Positions 31,944 through 36,234 of a stretch of DNA of 36,234 nucleotides are shown here, piece after piece; the first letter of the stretch is position 1; each line of letters begins with the position of its first letter. The translations under genes and the position numbers were made by a program. The notes below the pieces were generated by a model. The model saw only the letters and a program-made list of their open reading frames with translations. It was not told where the DNA came from and made no database searches. This stretch comes from a virus: IMG/VR virus record IMGVR_UViG_3300042324_001133, positions 1 to 36,234 of that record; one strand, written 5' to 3'.

Positions 31944-32491
31944 GTGTTAATCAAGTGTAATGGGTTGTTAACAAATCTAATAGATAAACTAATTCTTCTT
32001 GTGTCTTTTAAGTTGTAAACTCTATGTGGTTGAGAAATATTAAAAATTACTGGTTTTTCTAAATCATAAAAGCAAATTTCAGGAAATACATCTGCTCCTT
32101 CATATACTGTATAACTAAGCGCACCGTTAAGTGTTTTGAATTCTTTACCTTCAGTCAACGGTACTAAAAACTTAGTTTGTGTACCTGCGCAGTACTGCAT
32201 ATTCATGTTTAGTGCAAGATATGATTGTTCACTACATCCATCTTTGTGTAAATATCCCACAGTGTTTGGTTCTAATATATGTACAGCAACTTTGCTTATT
32301 TCTAATCCTTGAGTTTTTATCCAGTTATAAAATATAGGACAATAGTTAATAAACTGTTGAACATCATCAAGCAAAGCAAAACCAGGCTTATTAATCTTTT
32401 CAACCTCTTTTAGTGTGTAGTGTCTAGTTTCGGTTAATATAACATCGTAGTTGTCAATTGAGACATATTTGAAATAAAAATTATCCATCAT
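31940..32491 (-). CDS. Predicted 2OG-Fe oxygenase, paralog of 27432 gene
   Basis: This 183-residue protein has H82-x-D84 (YLHKDGCSEQ), a long strand region (YLALNMNM, TKFLVPLT), H156 (SQPHRVYN) and R166 (RRISLSIRF). It is a paralog of the plus-strand protein at 27432, sharing the metal residues, the Phe-Tyr-Phe-Lys start and the SIRF/SFRF end. The ATG doublet (MM) begins four bases after a late octamer with no SD. It runs into the TauD gene (ATGA overlap). Substrate unknown. Confidence 0.68.
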   Translation of the reverse strand: MMDNFYFKYVSIDNYDVILTETRHYTLKEVEKINKPGFALLDDVQQFINYCPIFYNWIKTQGLEISKVAVHILEPNTVGYLHKDGCSEQSYLALNMNMQYCAGTQTKFLVPLTEGKEFKTLNGALSYTVYEGADVFPEICFYDLEKPVIFNISQPHRVYNLKDTRRISLSIRFVNNPLHLINT

Positions 32492-32495
32492 TTAG

Positions 32496-32503
32496 TATTT
32501 ATC
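32496..32503 (-). promoter_or_regulatory. Late-promoter octamer (GATAAATA, minus) 4 nt from start codon
   Basis: The minus strand reads GATAAATA, CTAA, ATGATG. It is close to a plus-strand octamer at 32520, giving back-to-back divergent promoters in a 52-nt gap. Confidence 0.5.
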
Positions 32504-32519
32504 AACCACTTTAGGTCAT

Positions 32520-32527
32520 GATAAATA
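32520..32527 (+). promoter_or_regulatory. T4-type late promoter octamer (GATAAATA)
   Basis: GATAAATA lies 16 nt before the ATG at 32544, with ACAGGAGAATC as a strong ribosome site. It contrasts with the leaderless arrangement of its divergent partner. Confidence 0.6.
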
Positions 32528-32543
32528 TACGAACAGGAGAATC

Positions 32544-33977
32544 ATGGCTAATTTAATAATATGGAATTGTCTCAACGAGGACATTAATGCGTCTAGACCT
32601 TTAGGTGCTCATCAATTATCAGGTTGGTTAAGAAGTCATGGATACACAGTAAAAGTAATTGATTTTTGTCACGCACTATCCACCGACACACTAGTGTCAT
32701 TGACCGAGATGCACATAGATAGTCAGACAGTTGGTGTAGGCGTTAGTTCTACGTTCTGGAATAATATCAATGATGTAAATAGAATGGACAAAAATTTTAA
32801 AAAAATGTCAACTGATAAATTTTTTGAACCTGCCTGGGTGATAGATGCAAGATTGGAAATAGAGAAAAATCATAATCTAGAATGGTTATTAGGCGGTGCA
32901 AGTGTTACTTACTCTCAGTTAGGTTACTTATCTTCTAGATTTAATTGGGTTAAGTTTTATGGATATGCGGAAGATTCGGTGTTGAAATTTATGGATGAAA
33001 AATCTAATAAAACAATAACTAGAAGAATATTTGATATAAAAACACAAACTAATTGCTTTTATGATGATTTAGGTTTAATGCCATCTGAGACATTGTCTTT
33101 AGAGTTGGGAAGAGGATGCCAATTTAAATGTAGATTTTGCACATACCCAATGATTGGTAAAGCAAAAGGAACTTATATTAGAGACCTATCATACGTGGAG
33201 GAAGAACTATTATTTAACTACGAAAAATACGGTATTACTAAGTATGCAATAATGGATGACACTGCAAATGAAAGTACAGAGAAGATAGAAGAACTTGCTA
33301 ATATAGCACAGAGATTACCATTCAAACTATCATGGGTTGGATACAATCGGTTAGATTTAATTGGCTCACAACCTCAGACCGTAGACTTATTAAAGGCTAG
33401 TGGGTTAAAATCTACATTTTTTGGAATAGAATCTTTTCACCCTGAGGCAAGTAAGATTGTTGGTAAAGGTTGGAATGGTAAGCGAGGCAAAGATTATATA
33501 GTAGAATTGAACGAACGGTGGAATTATGAAATTTCAATGACATTATCATTTATTGTTGGACTGCCGTATGAAGATGAAAAATCTTTGGCAGAAACACATG
33601 AATTTTGTATTCAAAATAATATTTCTTCTTGGATATATTTGCAACTGTATATGAACAAGAACTTTGCACAAAGTGAATTTGAAAAGAACTTTGAATCATA
33701 TGGCTTCTCATTTCCAAATCCAATGAAAAATGACTATTGGGTAAACGATTTGTGGACGCATGAAACTGCTATTAAAAAAGCACAAGAGTTAAATTATGAA
33801 CCAAGAAGAATGGAAATGGTAAAACCCATGACATGGTACATCCCAGTATACTCTACATTAGGTTATGACTTTGATGAAGTAAAGAATATGCCGGTTAAAC
33901 AAATTGACAGAATAGATTTGGCCAATAGATTCAGTGCCTTCGTAGACAGTTACGTGGAAAAGCAAAAGAAATTATAA
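32544..33977 (+). CDS. Cobalamin-binding-domain-type radical SAM protein
   Basis: This 477-residue protein has an N-terminal region (about 1-150) that resembles a B12-binding alpha/beta domain (LIIWNCLNEDINASRPLGAH, VGVGVSSTFWNN), without the His of the DxHxxG motif. The radical SAM barrel follows with C192-x3-C196-x2-C199 (LGRGCQFKCRFCTYP). KYAIMDDTANES, FKLSWVGYNRLDL, FFGIESFHPEASK and IVGLPYEDEKS complete a B12-radical-SAM-like barrel. Such enzymes methylate or rearrange small molecules. Length is typical. It begins its own transcript with a good SD and converges on the PLP gene with a 6-nt overlap. Cobalamin use is not proven, since the lower-ligand His is not visible. Confidence 0.82.
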   Translation: MANLIIWNCLNEDINASRPLGAHQLSGWLRSHGYTVKVIDFCHALSTDTLVSLTEMHIDSQTVGVGVSSTFWNNINDVNRMDKNFKKMSTDKFFEPAWVIDARLEIEKNHNLEWLLGGASVTYSQLGYLSSRFNWVKFYGYAEDSVLKFMDEKSNKTITRRIFDIKTQTNCFYDDLGLMPSETLSLELGRGCQFKCRFCTYPMIGKAKGTYIRDLSYVEEELLFNYEKYGITKYAIMDDTANESTEKIEELANIAQRLPFKLSWVGYNRLDLIGSQPQTVDLLKASGLKSTFFGIESFHPEASKIVGKGWNGKRGKDYIVELNERWNYEISMTLSFIVGLPYEDEKSLAETHEFCIQNNISSWIYLQLYMNKNFAQSEFEKNFESYGFSFPNPMKNDYWVNDLWTHETAIKKAQELNYEPRRMEMVKPMTWYIPVYSTLGYDFDEVKNMPVKQIDRIDLANRFSAFVDSYVEKQKKL

Positions 33978-34793
33978 ATTGTCTTTCCAGTATTCTGCCA
34001 AACTAACTCTGACATCACCCTTGTAGCCAAAGAGTAGACATTCTGATTTCTTTAGGTTGTTATCACTACATAATTTATCTAGTCTGTCTGAATAGTTAGA
34101 CCACCAGTAGTCGCAAGGTATGTTGTTGATGATATGAGTAGCTAACTTGACTCCTGACAAATTCACATATCCCAATGAGTTAAGAATAGACAATGATGGT
34201 ATTTCATGCTTGGAGAACAGTAATCCTATTCTATTGTAAGGAATAGCTAATGTTTTGCTAAAACTTACTGACACCGTTTCAAAGTCTGAAACGTCAACTG
34301 ATATAGGTCTCACTAAACCCAAGTAAGCACAATCTAAGTGGATTCTTGTAGGGTTGCACTCTTTAGCAAAGTCTAGTTGGGTAGAGTCTCCCCAACTATA
34401 TCCAGGCCAAGATACAATTATATCTTCTACTTTTTCTGGTTCAACTAATTCTTTGTGACTTTTTTTCATCTGATTGTGCCAATATGCATAATAAGAATAG
34501 TCGCCTTTTTTCCAAGTCATCTGACTTTTAGACAGGGAAAAGATAGTATTGAGGCTATCAGTGTTACCATTCATTACATAGACGAACGGAAAACTATCTA
34601 GGTTCTGTAGCCAATCACTAGACCACTTGATGAACGTTTCTTTGAGTGTGTTGACTGGACCTAATCTTTCAGCGTAGGTTAGGTCTTTGTCATATGGACT
34701 GTAAACTTCAGGTCCTGCTTGACTTATGATATCTAAAATTTTAGAATCTCTGATGGGTTTGATAAGTTTTTTGTAAAAGTCGGAATAATTCAT
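33972..34793 (-). CDS. PLP-dependent aminotransferase-fold protein (short)
   Basis: This 273-residue protein resembles class I/II aminotransferases. It has NGNTDSLNTIFSLSK in the N-terminal third, DCAYLGL (D154, Y157) for the PLP pyridine, and SVSFSKTLAIPYNRIG with K180 as the Schiff-base lysine and R188 in the phosphate or substrate site. It is about 100 residues shorter than standard members and lacks much of the C-terminal small domain, although it ends in a normal GDVRVSLAEYW strand. It could be an active reduced form. Transcription is probably from AATAAATA at 34815, with no obvious SD. Its partner substrates in the island are unknown. Confidence 0.78.
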   Translation of the reverse strand: MNYSDFYKKLIKPIRDSKILDIISQAGPEVYSPYDKDLTYAERLGPVNTLKETFIKWSSDWLQNLDSFPFVYVMNGNTDSLNTIFSLSKSQMTWKKGDYSYYAYWHNQMKKSHKELVEPEKVEDIIVSWPGYSWGDSTQLDFAKECNPTRIHLDCAYLGLVRPISVDVSDFETVSVSFSKTLAIPYNRIGLLFSKHEIPSLSILNSLGYVNLSGVKLATHIINNIPCDYWWSNYSDRLDKLCSDNNLKKSECLLFGYKGDVRVSLAEYWKDNL

Positions 34794-34814
34794 TACTGTA
34801 GTTTGATAGTAATA

Positions 34815-34822
34815 TATTTATT
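34815..34822 (-). promoter_or_regulatory. Late-promoter octamer (AATAAATA, minus)
   Basis: On the minus strand AATAAATA lies 21 nt before the PLP gene ATG at 34793. The intervening sequence has no SD. Confidence 0.45.
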
Positions 34823-34872
34823 GAATACTTTTGTTTACTAATTAAACTTCGGGTAAATAGTTGAAAAAAGTG

Positions 34873-34901
34873 TTGACATTAATACCTACTTGTGCTATAC
34901 T
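34873..34901 (+). promoter_or_regulatory. Sigma70-type promoter (TTGACA-17-TATACT)
   Basis: TTGACA (34873-34878), a 17-bp spacer and TATACT (34896-34901) are near-consensus for host sigma70 and unlike the late promoters elsewhere. It probably acts early. It precedes a 45-codon ORF and a terminator, forming a transcript of about 245 nt. Confidence 0.85.
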
Positions 34902-34920
34902 TCAGCATGAATTGAAAAAA

Positions 34921-34937
34921 GGTGTAATTTTTACACC
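34921..34937 (+). other. Hairpin in the leader of the early transcript
   Basis: GGTGTAA, loop TTT, TTACACC form a perfect 7-bp stem about 13 nt after the expected +1 of the promoter at 34873. It may stabilise the 5' end or control the ORF at 34957. Confidence 0.6.
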
Positions 34938-34956
34938 CAGGACTAAATAAAAGACT

Positions 34957-35094
34957 ATGATGAATAAAACTTGTAACATGCTGAAGCATATCGGACAGTG
35001 GCTAACGTTAGCCAGTGTATCCTTTGTACCAGCATATCCAACAAGTATTCGCGGTTCAAATGATAACCAAGAGAGAACCCCGGGGACTAGGTAA
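34957..35094 (+). CDS. Small ORF in early unit (45 aa), or structured RNA
   Basis: A frame of 45 codons begins MMNKTCNMLKHIGQWLTLAS, has a hydrophobic stretch and a basic end (TPGTR). The RNA also contains a perfect 16-nt palindrome TGGCTAACGTTAGCCA (34999-35014) inside the frame, which could fold as a stem. SD is weak (AAAAGAC). The frame could be a small early protein acting on the host, or incidental to a structured small RNA. An ACTAAATA (34942-34949) lies just upstream and may add late expression. Confidence 0.45.
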   Translation: MMNKTCNMLKHIGQWLTLASVSFVPAYPTSIRGSNDNQERTPGTR

Positions 35095-35123
35095 CAAGTT
35101 AACATCATAACAATTTTATCTAA

Positions 35124-35155
35124 CCCCTGGGAACTAAGAAGTCTCAGGGGTTTTT
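35124..35155 (+). terminator. Rho-independent terminator
   Basis: CCCCTGGGA ... TCTCAGGGG pair across a 9-nt loop (one mismatch) and are followed by TTTTTGCTTTT. It closes the transcript from 34873 and separates it from the tRNA unit. Confidence 0.88.
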
Positions 35156-35173
35156 GCTTTTACAGAGAGGAAT

Positions 35174-35202
35174 TTGACAATAAATGGATGAACAGATAGA
35201 AT
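35174..35202 (+). promoter_or_regulatory. Sigma70-type promoter (TTGACA-17-TAGAAT)
   Basis: TTGACA (35174-35179), 17 bp, TAGAAT (35197-35202), immediately after a terminator. It is well placed to drive the leader and tRNA cluster. Its -10 lies inside the ORF starting at 35184, so that ORF cannot be fully transcribed from it. Confidence 0.72.
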
Positions 35203-35351
35203 ACAAAACTTCTGAAAACAAACAAGATTGGTTTAGCAATCATGTTTTGACTAAGGAGCAAGTAGCACAGTTGATAGAAGATAAATTTCAACGTGCTAGA
35301 GTCCATTATGAGGCTACTAAGAAAGTCAACCGACTAACTTATACTGATTGA
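35184..35351 (+). CDS. Small ORF upstream of the tRNA cluster (55 aa)
   Basis: A frame of 55 codons encodes MDEQIEYKTSENKQDWFSNH, then a helical LTKEQVAQLIEDKFQRARVH and a basic end ATKKVNRLTYTD. The helix is amphipathic and the composition looks like a real soluble protein. A purine-rich AGAGAGG lies 14 nt before the ATG, a little far. The ORF overlaps a near-consensus promoter, so either its mRNA starts farther upstream by read-through or the promoter is not used. I do not recognise it. Confidence 0.55.
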   Translation: MDEQIEYKTSENKQDWFSNHVLTKEQVAQLIEDKFQRARVHYEATKKVNRLTYTD

Positions 35352-35577
35352 TGACAGCGTGAATAGGCAACGAGAGCCGTAATACAGCGCAAAATGTATA
35401 GAATGGGCGGACAGTATATATGAAAGCATGGAGACAACATGTTAGTAAGACTACTGGGTAGGGTATCAACCCTATCATGTCGTGTATTAATACACGGCAT
35501 TCTAAAACATATCTAGTGGAAAATAAGGCCAAGAGGGCAACTCTGATGACTAGGGTGTACTATGTATGTTTTAGAAT
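35352..35577 (+). ncRNA. Structured leader RNA of the tRNA operon (no gene)
   Basis: No convincing protein gene lies in these 226 nt. Visible structure: hairpin TAGGGT-ATCA-ACCCTA (35459-35474); hairpin CGTGTA-TTAA-TACACG (35481-35496); then one arm of a 15-bp inverted repeat at 35497-35511, with inner CTAGT/ACTAG (35513-35517/35549-35553), and the other arm at 35565-35579. It could be a stable RNA like the non-tRNA species in the T4 tRNA cluster, or a processing leader. I could not match a known RNA family. Confidence 0.45.
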
Positions 35578-35579
35578 GC
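35497..35579 (+). repeat. 15-bp perfect inverted repeat reaching into tRNA-Arg
   Basis: GCATTCTAAAACATA (35497-35511) and its exact complement (35565-35579) enclose 53 nt. The last two bases of the right arm are G1 and C2 of the tRNA-Arg at 35578, so stem formation competes with the acceptor stem. Confidence 0.88.
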
Positions 35580-35654
35580 GACCGTAACTCAGTGGATTAG
35601 AGTACCTGTCTACGAAATAGGGAGTCGGAGGTTCAAGTCCTTCCGGTCGCACCA
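35578..35654 (+). tRNA. tRNA-Arg(ACG)
   Basis: Cloverleaf: acceptor GCGACCG/CGGTCGC, D-arm ACTC...GAGT, anticodon loop CTACGAA in stem CCTGT/ATAGG, T-arm GGAGG-TTCAAGT-CCTTC and encoded CCA. Anticodon ACG needs A34-to-inosine editing by host TadA to read all CGU/CGC/CGA codons. CGT is frequent in the phage genes here. Confidence 0.96.
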
Positions 35655-35661
35655 AACATAC

Positions 35662-35737
35662 GGGACCATAGCTCAGTCGGTAGAGCAGCGGACTTTTAAT
35701 CCGTTGGTCGGGCGTTCGAACCGCCCTGGTCCCACCA
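35662..35737 (+). tRNA. tRNA-Lys(UUU)
   Basis: Acceptor GGGACCA/TGGTCCC, D-arm GCTC...GAGC, anticodon loop CTTTTAA, T-arm GGGCG-TTCGAAC-CGCCC, encoded CCA. Only 7 nt separate it from tRNA-Arg, so the two share a precursor. It reads AAA/AAG, abundant in these AT-rich genes. Confidence 0.97.
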
Positions 35738-35744
35738 TATATAT

Positions 35745-35834
35745 GGAAACGTGGTCGAGTCTGGTTTATGGCTACAGTCTTGAAAACTGTCGATCCGAAA
35801 GGGTCCGTGAGTTCGAATCTCACCGTTTCTACCA
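35745..35834 (+). tRNA. tRNA-Ser(UGA)
   Basis: A 90-nt molecule with a long variable arm (CGATCCGAAAGGGTCC), anticodon loop CTTGAAA in stem ACAGT/ACTGT, T-arm GTGAG-TTCGAAT-CTCAC and encoded CCA. The acceptor GGAAACG/CGTTTCT has a G1-U72 wobble, and the discriminator is A where serine tRNAs usually carry G. Confidence 0.93.
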
Positions 35835-35835
35835 T

Positions 35836-35912
35836 GGTGCTTGTCGTCAAGCGGTTAAGACCTCGGATTGTGATTCCGATATACGTGGGTTCGAATCCCA
35901 TCAAGCACCCCA
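35836..35912 (+). tRNA. tRNA-His(GUG)
   Basis: Anticodon loop TTGTGAT in stem CGGAT/TCCGA-like pairing. The acceptor has the histidine-specific extra G-1 paired with C73 (GGTGCTTG/CAAGCACC) before CCA. T-arm GTGGG-TTCGAAT-CCCAT. It starts one base after the tRNA-Ser CCA, so processing is tightly coupled. Confidence 0.95.
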
Positions 35913-35913
35913 T

Positions 35914-35988
35914 GGATGTATAGCACAGCGGTAGTGCATCTCCTTCATACGGAGCAGGTCAGTAGTTCAAATCTACTTACATCCACCA
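35914..35988 (+). tRNA. tRNA with CAU anticodon (Met elongator or Ile2)
   Basis: Acceptor GGATGTA/TACATCC is fully paired, so it is not initiator tRNA. Anticodon loop TTCATAC in stem TCTCC/GGAGC, T-arm AGTAG-TTCAAAT-CTACT, encoded CCA. CAU reads AUG, or AUA if lysidine-modified; sequence alone does not decide. AUA is very frequent in these genes, which would favour Ile2. Confidence 0.92.
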
Positions 35989-35993
35989 GTTTC

Positions 35994-36070
35994 AGCTTCA
36001 TAGCTCAGTTGGTTAGAGCACCGTCTTGATAAGGCGGGGGTCCTGTGTTCGAGTCACAGTGAAGCTACCA
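35994..36070 (+). tRNA. tRNA-Ile(GAU)
   Basis: Acceptor AGCTTCA/TGAAGCT, D-arm GCTC...GAGC, anticodon loop TTGATAA in stem CCGTC/GGCGG, T-arm CTGTG-TTCGAGT-CACAG, encoded CCA. It reads AUU/AUC. Confidence 0.96.
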
Positions 36071-36088
36071 AATTTTAAGGAGACAGCA

Positions 36089-36178
36089 ATGAATTGGAAT
36101 CAATCAGTAGAAAAACATAAACAAGAAATTGAAGCATGGACACATTTATGTAATGTGTACAAGGAGTCTCTTTATTAA
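36089..36178 (+). CDS. Small ORF between tRNAs (29 aa)
   Basis: A frame of 29 codons, MNWNQSVEKHKQEIEAWTHL then CNVYKESLY, has a strong TTAAGGAGACAGCA ribosome site before the ATG. The helix-like charged sequence supports a real small protein. Tiny ORFs inside tRNA clusters occur in T4-like phages; function is unknown. Confidence 0.6.
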   Translation: MNWNQSVEKHKQEIEAWTHLCNVYKESLY

Positions 36179-36187
36179 AGATAAAAT

Positions 36188-36234
36188 ACCCCCTTCGCCA
36201 AGTTGGTCTAAGGCATCGGATTTTGATTCCGACA
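36188..36234 (+). tRNA. tRNA-Gln(UUG), partial at window end
   Basis: Visible are acceptor 5' arm ACCCCCT, the D-arm (GCC...GGC, loop AAGTTGGTCTAA) and the anticodon stem-loop TCGGA-TTTTGAT-TCCGA with anticodon TTG. The T-arm and 3' end lie beyond the window. Confidence 0.88.

Noticed and set aside
35512-35556. Possible hammerhead ribozyme core: CTGATGA at about 35543-35549 with CTAG pairing to an upstream CTAG next to GGAAAA
   Set aside because: A type II arrangement would need stem I between the cleavage site and CTGATGA, but there is no room. The base pairs next to the conserved core also do not form.
35560-35934. Long open frames on both strands across the tRNA cluster
   Set aside because: They run through folded tRNA genes and are products of the tRNA sequence, not coding regions.

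Overview
This window looks like part of the genome of a T4-like tailed bacteriophage (a contractile-tailed myovirus), probably from an aquatic bacterium. The evidence is: dense, strongly AT-rich coding with ATGA and TAATG overlaps; T4-type late-promoter octamers (TATAAATA or GATAAATA/AATAAATA) ahead of many genes; a class I ribonucleotide reductase pair with glutaredoxin; a PAAR tail-spike protein next to large virion-like proteins; a SleB-type cell-wall hydrolase; a free-standing GIY-YIG endonuclease; and a tRNA cluster. The host cannot be named. The broken IscU copy is of the proteobacterial type and is visibly richer in C than its neighbours.

Layout. 1-1.9 kb: a 2-oxoglutarate (2OG) oxygenase cut by the window edge, a ParB/sulfiredoxin-like protein and a sulfotransferase. 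1.9-10.9 kb: six paralogous kelch-like proteins, each with six repeats, in two blocks (two genes, then four), separated by a glycosyltransferase fused in frame to an unrelated phage protein, a prolyl-4-hydroxylase-like oxygenase and a small protein. 10.9-16.8 kb: an APS-kinase/nucleotidyltransferase fusion, a homing-endonuclease-like gene, nrdA, nrdB, glutaredoxin and an Sm-like protein. 16.8-21.8 kb: PAAR protein, a two-part large structural protein, SleB hydrolase and small conserved proteins. 21.8-23.1 kb: a frameshifted iscU, a Cys-rich protein, and a rubrerythrin whose rubredoxin domain is a separate overlapping gene. 23.2-34.8 kb: an accessory island on both strands with six predicted Fe/2OG oxygenases, up to four GNAT-like proteins, a delta-9-type fatty-acid desaturase, two radical SAM enzymes, a PLP-fold enzyme, a DUF1289 protein and small paralogs. 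34.8-36.2 kb: a sigma70-type promoter, a 45-codon ORF and a terminator, then a second sigma70-type promoter, a 55-codon ORF, a highly structured leader and seven tRNAs (Arg, Lys, Ser, His, Met/Ile2, Ile and a partial Gln) with a 29-codon ORF between the last two.

How the genes may work together. The unifying theme is iron and oxygen chemistry. Eight mononuclear-Fe oxygenases, three diiron proteins (NrdB, desaturase, rubrerythrin), two radical SAM enzymes, a rubredoxin, a glutaredoxin and an Fe-S scaffold relic lie within 36 kb. A second theme is surface or glycan modification: glycosyltransferase, sulfotransferase and APS kinase next to the array of probable adhesion proteins. The 23-35 kb island resembles a small-molecule or surface-modification gene set with no obvious precedent that I can name; its substrate is unknown. 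A third theme is promoter architecture: several island genes have the late-promoter octamer only 4-5 nt before the ATG and no Shine-Dalgarno (SD) sequence, which predicts leaderless late mRNAs.
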